Source: CAZHPY01 sp964534705
Lineage (GTDB): Bacteria > Omnitrophota > Gorgyraeia > 2-01-FULL-45-10
Direction: 5' to 3'
DNA: 40,679 nt
NCBI GenBank assembly: GCA_964534705.1
Contig: CAZHPY010000006.1
Coordinates: 1-40,679 of the forward strand
Below are positions 33,001 through 40,092 of the stretch, piece by piece. Each line of letters starts with the position of its first letter. Position 1 is the stretch's first letter. The position numbers and the translations under genes are program-made. Under the pieces are notes generated by a model. It saw only the letters and a program-made list of their open reading frames with translations. It made no database searches and had not been told where the DNA came from.

Positions 33001-36000
33001 ACGGTTTATGTCGCTCTTGACGGTTCGAATGTAATAAAGCTGCAGTCAGACAAGGAGATAGGCAGGCTGAATAAAGAACGCGCCAAGGTCTTAAAGCCCA
33101 ATGAAAGGCAGTCGCAGGCAAGCATAGCCGAAGATATAAATAGAGGGCCGGTTCAGCTCGCTGCCCGCTGCAGATGGACCGATCTGTCAGATGAAAAACC
33201 GCGCGATGCAAAAGGCATGAAGATCGACAGGGCCCTTACGAAAAATGGCGCATTAGTTATGGAGCCTGTCATATCGTTAAAGACTCAAATTCAATATGTT
33301 GTCAGGCGCGGTAATATCGAGGGCGCCAAAAGTTTACTAAAAGATTTTATTCGAAACCAAAGAAATATCTGGGCGCAAGGCTATTTTGATGTAGACGCCA
33401 CTGTAAGTAATTATGGGGCCACGGTCGATGGTATCATGGTTACGCATGATCTTGATTATGTATTTAAGATAGACACGCCTACCGAAGATATGTATGATTT
33501 CTTCCTCAGCAGGTTTGTAAGAGAGAATATAAAGATCCTTGAAGAAATAGGGGGAGAGGGCCTTGGCATGGCATTCAGACAGCTGCTTACGGAAGCAGGC
33601 ATAGCTACAGCATTGGTTGGCACCGAAGAGAGATGGGGAGAATTTATGAGGGTGCCGGTTGAAACGGATTCACATATAGTCATACCTGCTAAAGAGGCAA
33701 TGAGGGCAAGCGCTATCAAAGAACTTTCAACTCTTGTAGCTCAGGCAAAAGAGGTTTCTGTCCAGCCGGCTTTGCACGAGAAGCCTGTAGGAGAAGCGGC
33801 GCGGGATTATGGATTGCCGAGAGATACCAAGCCGCTGCCTGAATTATTGAGAACAGAAGAGGTCATGGCCAAGGTAGTGGAAAGCATCAAAGGCATAAAG
33901 TTCTCCGCTGAAAGAGATTCCGAAACAGACAGGTTCAATTATTACAATGCCCTTCGCGTTGTATTAGACGAACTTGCCAAAACGGGATGGGATTACGAAG
34001 AGGCCAGAAAAATAGCAATTCTGATAATAGAAGGCTTGCCGGGTAAGATGGGATATGTAAGCGTTCCCGATGTGTCCGATTTCGGGGAAGTGAACAGTTA
34101 TTCATACTGGTTGTTCTCAGGGCTGTTCGTAGAATTGATAAAATTTGCCGTAGAAGTCGATCTCAATAAAAATGATCTATACCAGATAATCGAAGAATCT
34201 TTCCATATGAACGGGTTCGATGCGTTCGTATATAGAAAGATCTTTGAGATGCGGGGGAAAGATTATATTTCTCAGCGTCAAAAGGACGCCGTAAAAGGCA
34301 TTATCGGTAATGTAGTGACCTCCAAGGATATGGGAAGTTTTGAAGCAAGGGAGGCAGCGATCAGGATGTTTGGTTATGCCAACGAGTCTGATTTTGCCTG
34401 GAGATTAGGGGCCGATGTTATTCATGAGCGCGTAGCAATGCGCGACAAAAAAGAGGCCGCGCTGGGAATGTTTACGCCGGAAATGTTCGATGGTTTAAAG
34501 AAAGAGACCGGGGATGCCTTTTACGTAAGGGCGAAGGGCAGTGCGTTGGACCTTATAGATGTTGGCGACCATAGGGTATATGATTTTATTGTGAAGAACC
34601 GCATAGGTATTGTCCCAAAAAATAGCCGCGGGATACTTACATTATGGACCACATCGGAAGTCTTGGAAGCCGCGAAAGAGTTTACCGATCATAACGGCAG
34701 GCACAGGATCGCGATATCAAGGGACGGCCGTATATATTTTGTAAAAGAGGTGAATACGGAGGAAGAGGCGCGCAGAGAGATAGAAAATACCAGGAAGGGC
34801 GGATTAAGCAATCTTGTAATACTTGACGGGACCGGAACGTATGTAGTGACGGAATTTTTGACAGATCACTGCGAGATGGCGTTTACTTACGCGCGGGTAG
34901 GGGAAGACGTATGGGGAATAATCTCGTCCGAGGTATATAAGCAGAAAAGCAAGGCCGATGAGATGTTGGAGGTGCTTGGCATAACAGAAGATTTTGCGGA
35001 TGCCAATTATATGGCCCAGGTCAGCGTGGACCGCATGCATGATAAGAGAAAAGGAGGCCTTGTAGTAAAATTAGAGCGCATAGATTATGAACCGTATGTC
35101 AAGGGCAGGCCGGAGGTCAAAAGCAGGCCGGAGGCAGCGCCTGCTGTACCAATGCCCGTCGGAACAATAGACAGCAGAAGGCCGTCTTTTGGACACACGG
35201 AAAACCTGGCGCGTTATATAGGCATACTGAATGATGCGATGAATGGCAAAGATTACGCTCATGCGTTTGGGGTCATAATGGAAGCGCTTGAAAGCGTTCC
35301 GAATGAAGACGAAATAGACCTGTCAGTAGTTAATTTCGATCCTTTTAAAAACAATCTTTCAGATTTTGTTGCCGCTGTATACGCGAATAAGGCAGGGCCG
35401 GGATACGAAGAATTTACTTTTCTCCTCGGATCCTCCGATATCACAGGTCTTAAAGAACGCCTGGCCCGTATATTACCGCTTCTCAGGTCAAACCAAAAAG
35501 AAATAATCTTATTTATTGCCGGGAGTACCAGGTCCACCACAGGCACATATATGGATTGGCTGACAAAGGAAGTTCTTTTTGACGTGGACAGGATCGGCAT
35601 GATAAAGACCATGGACGAAAGCGATATGGAGGCCGTAAAGGCCATATCAAGAAGGATCAGCACCAGGGGGATCAGGGATGTGGAGCTTACGGCGGCAGCC
35701 GGCAAGAGCATGGATGATATGTCAAACAACATTTATGTCTACAAAGATGCGGGCAAGGTTCTTGGTTATGTCTATTTCTCATATTTAGAAAAAGGGAAAA
35801 GCCTTTCCATAAATCAAATCGCCATTTCTGAAGAAAGCGAAGGGGAGGGCATAGCTTCGCTGCTTCTCGGGAAGGCGCTCTCGCAAGCCATAGCGCAGGG
35901 TATCATATCTTTTGAATGTGAGATCAAGGCGACTGCCGAGCGTTCCTTTAATATGTTCGAGCGGTTCGCTTTTAAGCGAGGTAAGGCGAATGTATCAGGG

Positions 36001-36861
36001 TTCGCAGTCCGCTATACGCTTAACCTTACCGCAGAAGCGCCTGTCAGCGTTGAGAACTCTTATGTCGACAGCAAAAAGCATCTGGAAGGATCGCTGCAGA
36101 AGATAAAGGATATACTGGCCTCTATATTCCGTAATTTGTTCAATGGCGAACCAATAAGGATCTATGTCTTGGGCGCCACTCCCACAGGAGAGGATGGGAC
36201 CCAGTATTCAGAGCTGGAATACAGTTCTGACCTGGTCAGTGAAAGGGTGCAGGCCGGCAGGATGGTAAACGAAAGGTCAGGCATAGGGACGGGCAATGTG
36301 GAGATAAACCATACTATTGGAGTGGAGAGCGCCAGGAAGAAGATAGCCGATGATATAGCAAACCTTCCATCAGATATGCCTAAAGAAAGAGCGTATTGCG
36401 CTATAAGCGCTTTTGTATTGAGCAGGCTGGAAGAAGACAAGATCCTGACAGAAAAACTTGGTAAAAGTGTAAAAACATTCCTTGAAGAAAGGACCATGTT
36501 GAATATAATAGACGATTTCAGGGATAACAGGGTATATCTTATGCCATACCTTGAGGCCACAGTGCTTGGATTGACCAGGATAAATCTTGTATCAGAGTTG
36601 AAAAAAACAAATGATATTAATAGTGAAGGAGTAAGGGGGGCGATCGATGTATTTGTAAGGGCAATGGCCCTCGTGTCAAATATGCCCGATAACGATATCA
36701 AAGAAGCGTTGAGAGAATTGATGACTGCTGCAAAGGATGGACCGATGAATTTCTTCAGGAATTATACCTTCAGGATAACATTGCCTCCGATCACTAAGAT
36801 ACGCCTCGAAGAATTAAGGGACCACATCCATTCCATGATAGAAGTGTGGCGTTCCCTGTAA
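30007..36861 (+). CDS. Giant secreted/membrane multidomain protein with M50 protease, kinase-like and GNAT domains
   Basis: 2284 residues, one intact frame. A signal-like helix is at about 10-28. Residues 60-480 look like a TraB/ChaN/erythromycin-esterase-type domain (HIVDAHCD at 73-80, LEGGSGDYD, and VTGGFH ending at H473). An M50 site-2-type protease follows at about 590-740, with HELAH at 621-625 and ALAGPAMNF. Next, HELGY at 863-867 resembles a metallopeptidase HExxH that lost its last His. Membrane helices occupy about 899-962. A kinase-fold-like region is at about 975-1185 (FDVDATVSNYG near 1127-1137 in catalytic-loop position), with perhaps another at about 1570-1690. A GNAT acetyltransferase is at about 1862-2010 (ISEESEGEGIASLLL near 1940). 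The last 270 residues are unrecognised. Linkers include a tandem RPEV/RPEA unit near 1700. A processing or signalling role at the membrane is inference only. Confidence 0.8.
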   Translation: MISEFRKHILFRTIALGICLVFGWSSMGQADVVESVFKAVQGPATDLTSLNFPPTLGEVISFHKGTQDYTVVHIVDAHCDYSVQHSIADIIGYCNDNYGIDTVALEGGSGDYDVSVFTGIKNRKVRESTADYFVKQGEVNGAEFYAINNPAKVSLYGIEDPGLYVKNLNAYRDSLKYQGDINNILSALTTVISKLKTKIYPRDFKEFDKKAGLFREDKISLEEYVLAMSDVVKKEKIGLSEYPNMARYRDAIGYKKDIDSKNIIKDCNALLGLLKTHLPKKYLDEMDIKTAAFSRGEIEPEVYYAYLLDKAGLCGVRPDKTGNLMKFIDFTRKTKSINKKVLEKELKALEGRISSSFLKTDEQKKLYLADKKVLILERMFLAGITRDDWEYYYANRGGFDVSGFYPFLSEESSAHNIALGAYETLAPLDIYRKDMEKFYDISISRDKVFLDKVISKLKKEKKDRIIIVTGGFHQDNLRKLFADKGYSYVEVLPKIEKQDTKCPYFKLISGGADPVTKAIIDRQSSLQVATYLDGQLSRMVHDVDAFRQAVGTVQNLTSSGVDVVTDSAEEKRLADTPADNRKEFNAILHLIVWQLILQVLTDCTPLILGNAVLAALIVFMHELAHKKTLNWFGVKNVRIQLRMVKKFSPGAVTVYDSDELVKLPSWKLKRAIVALAGPAMNFILAGLFYLLETFAGGYPVIGPIIHFGVLGNLVMGTFGSAMDFLRLFRLDNDLRKARTNEMYELHKVTPSAPQQQVVAIAESDKELLAYLKRIGIDVRTKAHPSIKDRVVIYEMSKWGFNIIYTSELPNGLLSCSVYEKDWKSDNPQKPKDMFLRAGLEDGEEAILISVSMNPGRLKFIRSHELGYAVEGRNEFSNRLADLVIPINMEATLKEKMQAVFSLQYLVSVSITVVTTVFLFLFMSMVYISIIAGLFLTDIVLFPIPPLILMIVSRLFYNSWFFIAEGKFKPKPIIEIPDAMNLSVDYKQYRILSEEGYFSTVYVALDGSNVIKLQSDKEIGRLNKERAKVLKPNERQSQASIAEDINRGPVQLAARCRWTDLSDEKPRDAKGMKIDRALTKNGALVMEPVISLKTQIQYVVRRGNIEGAKSLLKDFIRNQRNIWAQGYFDVDATVSNYGATVDGIMVTHDLDYVFKIDTPTEDMYDFFLSRFVRENIKILEEIGGEGLGMAFRQLLTEAGIATALVGTEERWGEFMRVPVETDSHIVIPAKEAMRASAIKELSTLVAQAKEVSVQPALHEKPVGEAARDYGLPRDTKPLPELLRTEEVMAKVVESIKGIKFSAERDSETDRFNYYNALRVVLDELAKTGWDYEEARKIAILIIEGLPGKMGYVSVPDVSDFGEVNSYSYWLFSGLFVELIKFAVEVDLNKNDLYQIIEESFHMNGFDAFVYRKIFEMRGKDYISQRQKDAVKGIIGNVVTSKDMGSFEAREAAIRMFGYANESDFAWRLGADVIHERVAMRDKKEAALGMFTPEMFDGLKKETGDAFYVRAKGSALDLIDVGDHRVYDFIVKNRIGIVPKNSRGILTLWTTSEVLEAAKEFTDHNGRHRIAISRDGRIYFVKEVNTEEEARREIENTRKGGLSNLVILDGTGTYVVTEFLTDHCEMAFTYARVGEDVWGIISSEVYKQKSKADEMLEVLGITEDFADANYMAQVSVDRMHDKRKGGLVVKLERIDYEPYVKGRPEVKSRPEAAPAVPMPVGTIDSRRPSFGHTENLARYIGILNDAMNGKDYAHAFGVIMEALESVPNEDEIDLSVVNFDPFKNNLSDFVAAVYANKAGPGYEEFTFLLGSSDITGLKERLARILPLLRSNQKEIILFIAGSTRSTTGTYMDWLTKEVLFDVDRIGMIKTMDESDMEAVKAISRRISTRGIRDVELTAAAGKSMDDMSNNIYVYKDAGKVLGYVYFSYLEKGKSLSINQIAISEESEGEGIASLLLGKALSQAIAQGIISFECEIKATAERSFNMFERFAFKRGKANVSGFAVRYTLNLTAEAPVSVENSYVDSKKHLEGSLQKIKDILASIFRNLFNGEPIRIYVLGATPTGEDGTQYSELEYSSDLVSERVQAGRMVNERSGIGTGNVEINHTIGVESARKKIADDIANLPSDMPKERAYCAISAFVLSRLEEDKILTEKLGKSVKTFLEERTMLNIIDDFRDNRVYLMPYLEATVLGLTRINLVSELKKTNDINSEGVRGAIDVFVRAMALVSNMPDNDIKEALRELMTAAKDGPMNFFRNYTFRITLPPITKIRLEELRDHIHSMIEVWRSL

Positions 36862-36867
36862 CCTTTA

Positions 36868-36905
36868 CCCCGTTAGAAAGGACAAAATCCTTTCTAACGG
36901 GGTTT
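36868..36905 (+). terminator. Rho-independent terminator after the giant gene
   Basis: Perfect 15-bp stem CCCCGTTAGAAAGGA (36868-36882) with 36888-36902, loop CAAAA, then TTT. The T-run starts the -35 box of the next promoter. Confidence 0.88.
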
Positions 36906-36931
36906 ACAATCCCTTTCTCATATGATAATAT
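36903..36931 (+). promoter_or_regulatory. Promoter of the MEMO-AMMECR1 gene (leaderless)
   Basis: TTTACA at 36903-36908, 17-base spacer, TAATAT at 36926-36931, then six bases to ATG 36938, placing the start of transcription on the ATG. No Shine-Dalgarno. Confidence 0.72.
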
Positions 36932-36937
36932 TACCAT

Positions 36938-38404
36938 ATGCGCCGAATATTCGCGTTATTGGTCATATTAAGCCTGGCATCAATTATATCATCTTCTTCC
37001 CATGCGGCGAATTTTAAAGAATCCGATCTTGCCGGGACCTGGTATCCGGATTCTAAAGGCCAGCTCGAACAGCAGTTAAAGTCATATCTTGACGCCGCAA
37101 CTCCTCAAAAAATAGACGGATCGATAATCGCGGTCATTGCCCCCCATGCCGGTTATCAATATTCAGGTCCGGTCGCGGCCTACTCTTTTAAGTCAATACA
37201 GGATAAGGGGGTCAAGACAGTCATATTAATAGGTTTCAGCCACAGGCAGCACTTTGACGGTATAGCTATTTACGACAGAGGGTTTTGGAGGACGCCGCTA
37301 GGGGATATCCAGATAGATGAGGCGTTGGCGAAAGAAATAGGATCAAAAAATAGCCGTGTTTTATTTAATCCGGAGCTTTTTAAAGGGGAAAATTCAGTCG
37401 AAATGGAGGTGCCGTTCATACAGACGGCCCTGAAAGATGCAAAGATAGTGCCAATTGCTTTCGGGACGCAGAATTATGAAGACGCTCAAAGCCTTGCATC
37501 TACGCTGGCTTCTATATTGAAAGGCAGGAATGATTGTGTGATAGTAGCCTCAACGGATCTTTCGCATTATCGCCCTTATAAACAGGCCAATGACGCAGAC
37601 AGGCATACCATAGATACATTAAATAAACTGAAAGCCAGGGAGTTTTATGATGAAGGAAAGCTTGGTATCTGCGAATTGTGCGGTTTATTGCCTGTTACGG
37701 TATCGTTGCTGGTAGCCGAAAAATTAGGATATGACAAAATAAAAGAATTGAAATATGCGAATTCAGGTGATATAACTGGTGATAAAAGCCGTGTTGTCGG
37801 TTATTTGAGCGCGGCAATATACAAAGAAAATAGTAAAAAAGAAGAAAAGCAAATGTTGAATGAAGCGCAAAAGAAAAGGCTGCTTGAGATCGCCAGGGAG
37901 TCCATAACATCTTATGTCAGGGATGGCAAGCGAAAGCAGTTTACGGAGAGCGATCCCGTCCTTAATAAGGAAATGGGCGCTTTTGTTACATTGCATGAGC
38001 ATGGCGAGTTGCGCGGATGCATAGGGAATATGGTAGGTTCCGGCAGGTTATATAATACTGTTGCGGATATGGCAATAGAGGCCGCAACAGGCGATCCCAG
38101 GTTCCCAAGGCTTTCTCCGAAGGAGATCGATGCTATAAAGATCGAAATATCGGTACTTTCGCCTTTGCAGAGGGTTAAGAGCGCTGAAGAAATAAAGATA
38201 CCGGGTGATGGTGTTATAGTGCGCCGCGGGTTCAGGAGCGGCGTGTATCTGCCTCAGGTGGCGGATGAGACCGGGTGGAAGAGGGAAGAATTTTTAACAA
38301 GCCTATGCGCGCACAAGGCAGGGTTAGCACCGGATGCCTGGAAGGATCCGGAAACGGAGTTATATACATTTACGGCACAGGTATTCCAGGAAGGAGGAAA
38401 ATAG
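36938..38404 (+). CDS. Exported MEMO-AMMECR1 fusion (AmmeMemoRadiSam B and A)
   Basis: 488 residues in two domains behind a signal peptide (hydrophobic 5-19, cleavage after SHA near 23). Residues about 25-295 are the MEMO domain: metal-site-type residues H70 (APHAGYQYSG), H102/H105 (GFSHRQH), the STDLSHY motif and C248 in CELCGLLP. Residues about 306-487 are AMMECR1, with GAFVTLHEHGELRGCIGNM (C361), the PRFPRLSP segment and GVYLPQVADE. Such proteins are usually cytoplasmic and accompanied by a radical SAM partner; neither holds here. Function unknown; MEMO proteins bind iron or copper. It has its own promoter, and a repeat-protein gene follows directly. Confidence 0.92.
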   Translation: MRRIFALLVILSLASIISSSSHAANFKESDLAGTWYPDSKGQLEQQLKSYLDAATPQKIDGSIIAVIAPHAGYQYSGPVAAYSFKSIQDKGVKTVILIGFSHRQHFDGIAIYDRGFWRTPLGDIQIDEALAKEIGSKNSRVLFNPELFKGENSVEMEVPFIQTALKDAKIVPIAFGTQNYEDAQSLASTLASILKGRNDCVIVASTDLSHYRPYKQANDADRHTIDTLNKLKAREFYDEGKLGICELCGLLPVTVSLLVAEKLGYDKIKELKYANSGDITGDKSRVVGYLSAAIYKENSKKEEKQMLNEAQKKRLLEIARESITSYVRDGKRKQFTESDPVLNKEMGAFVTLHEHGELRGCIGNMVGSGRLYNTVADMAIEAATGDPRFPRLSPKEIDAIKIEISVLSPLQRVKSAEEIKIPGDGVIVRRGFRSGVYLPQVADETGWKREEFLTSLCAHKAGLAPDAWKDPETELYTFTAQVFQEGGK

Positions 38405-38405
38405 G

Positions 38406-39353
38406 ATGCGCAACAAAAAATTGATAATAGCGGCGATTGTGATCATAGCATTTATAGGATTTATTTTAGTCATAAAAGGTATATTAACGGCCAAAAAAAG
38501 CAAAAAGCCGGCGGCAGTCCAGGTCAAGGGTGAAGTGGGCAAGCCGGTAAAGAAGGCTATCCCAAAAGGTAAAGGGCTACTTACGATAAAAGTCCTCAAC
38601 AGTAAGGGGAAGGATATTCCTGTAAAAATAAAAATGTTCAGGGCAATTAATTCCTCATCCAGTATTTATAGCACGTCGAGCATTGGCGGAAGGTCGCAGG
38701 AGCTTTTGCCGGGGACATATGATCTAGAGGTGGATACCATTCCACAGAAGATATTTAAAAACGTAAAAGTCAATGAAGGCAGGGAGACGGTCAATGACCT
38801 TGGTTCAGTGACGGGAGCGCTTATGGTAAAGACTGTTAATGCAAAGAAGGCTCCCATATCTTATCCAATAAGGATACTATATGGTAAGACGAATGAAATG
38901 GTAACGGCTTATATGACGAATAAGGCGCTTGAAATAGTGCCGGGAACTTACGATATCGAGATAGGGACAACTCCCAGGCAATACCAAAAAGACGTCAGGA
39001 TAGATTCGGGGAGAGAATCGATAGTCGATATAGGGTGCCTTACAGGGACGCTGACGATAAAAGCTGTGGATGAAAACGGCAAAGAGGTACGTTGCCCGGT
39101 TAAGATAACGAAGGCTGATACCGGCGAATTGATAAATACCATCGTGTCAAACAAACCGGCCGAGCTTATGAAAGGCAAATACAACATAGAAGTCATGTCA
39201 GTCCCCAGGCAGGCCATGAAAGATGTCGCGGTTAATATAGGTGAAGAGTCGCTCTTCGAATTTACTGTAACTACGCCTCCCATCCCACAAAGGAACGTGG
39301 CGGCACCTGTAAGAACGCCGGCACAAAAACAGCAGAACAAGACAAAGAGATAA
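38406..39353 (+). CDS. Membrane-anchored protein with three Ig-like beta repeats
   Basis: 315 residues, start ATG 38406 with AAGGAGG eight bases upstream. One N-terminal helix (about 6-27) anchors it, with a basic linker to about 55. Three tandem units of about 77 residues follow (57-133, 137-210, 214-286), each with G-x-L-T-I-K-V, then E-L-x-P-G-T/K-Y-D/N-x-E-V, then a V...G.E...D-L/I-G end. They look like carboxypeptidase-regulatory or PEGA-like beta sandwiches. The tail is Pro/Gln/Lys-rich. Partner or substrate unknown; the gene begins two bases after the MEMO-AMMECR1 stop. Confidence 0.82.
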   Translation: MRNKKLIIAAIVIIAFIGFILVIKGILTAKKSKKPAAVQVKGEVGKPVKKAIPKGKGLLTIKVLNSKGKDIPVKIKMFRAINSSSSIYSTSSIGGRSQELLPGTYDLEVDTIPQKIFKNVKVNEGRETVNDLGSVTGALMVKTVNAKKAPISYPIRILYGKTNEMVTAYMTNKALEIVPGTYDIEIGTTPRQYQKDVRIDSGRESIVDIGCLTGTLTIKAVDENGKEVRCPVKITKADTGELINTIVSNKPAELMKGKYNIEVMSVPRQAMKDVAVNIGEESLFEFTVTTPPIPQRNVAAPVRTPAQKQQNKTKR

Positions 39354-39360
39354 CTAAGGG

Positions 39361-40092
39361 ATGAGCCGTTTTTACGTTCCGGAAGAAGCAGTAAGAGGGG
39401 ACCAGATATTAATCAGCGGAAAAGAGGCGCATCACATACTGGACGTGATGCGCCTTAAAGTTTCCGATGAAGTCGTTGTCTTTGACGGCAAAGGTAAGGA
39501 GTATGTCGGTAAGGTCATGGAGATCGGCCGCAAATCTTTAACGCTGAAGACCGTGGAATGCCGCAACATATCCCAGGAAAAGAAATATAGCATAACGCTG
39601 ATACAAGCCATAACCAAGAAGAATAAAATGGATTATATAGTTGAGAAGGCCACAGAACTTGGCGTTGATACGATAATGCCGGTTATTACGGCCCGTACTA
39701 TACCCGATTGGGATGAAGTGAAAAGAGCCGATGTGGTTTTGCGATGGCAAAAGATCGCAAAGGAAGCGTCAAAGCAGTGCGGCAGGATCACGCTGCCGCA
39801 GATAAAGCCCCTGGTTGGCCTGGGAGAGGCCGTAAAAAATTCAAATGGATATGGAACGAAATTAATGGCAGCATTGGCCGGAGAGCCGATAAAATTAAAA
39901 GACGCATTAAAAGAATGTCCCGAAGGCAGGATAGCGATCGCTATAGGGCCGGAAGGAGATTTTACTACGGAAGAGATAGGGATGGCATCGAAATTTGGTT
40001 TTAAGACCGTGGACCTGGGCCCAAGGGTATTGAAAACCGATACTGCTGCGCTGGCTGTCCTTGCAATAATAGATTATGAATGCCGAAGATAG
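39361..40092 (+). CDS. rsmE: 16S rRNA (uracil-1498-N3)-methyltransferase
   Basis: SPOUT-family methyltransferase acting on U1498 of 16S rRNA. 243 residues: N-terminal PUA-like part (SRFYVPEEAV...EAHHILDVMRLK) and C-terminal SPOUT knot with KNKMDYIVEKATELGVDTIMPV, ERxxxI-like middle, the SAM loop IGPEGDFTTEEI and LGPRVLKTDTAALAVL. Begins seven bases after the repeat protein. Its end overlaps mtaB by 17 bases. Confidence 0.95.
   Translation: MSRFYVPEEAVRGDQILISGKEAHHILDVMRLKVSDEVVVFDGKGKEYVGKVMEIGRKSLTLKTVECRNISQEKKYSITLIQAITKKNKMDYIVEKATELGVDTIMPVITARTIPDWDEVKRADVVLRWQKIAKEASKQCGRITLPQIKPLVGLGEAVKNSNGYGTKLMAALAGEPIKLKDALKECPEGRIAIAIGPEGDFTTEEIGMASKFGFKTVDLGPRVLKTDTAALAVLAIIDYECRR

Noticed and set aside
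35101..35145. GC-rich direct repeat in the giant gene encoding RPEV/RPEA
   Set aside because: It is a short tandem duplication in a Pro/Ala-rich linker and does not match the junction repeats, so it was noted only as a linker.
37853..38404. Separate translation of the AMMECR1 half from the internal ATG 37853
   Set aside because: Only a weak GAAGAAAAG lies upstream and the two domains are in one continuous frame, so a fusion is simpler.
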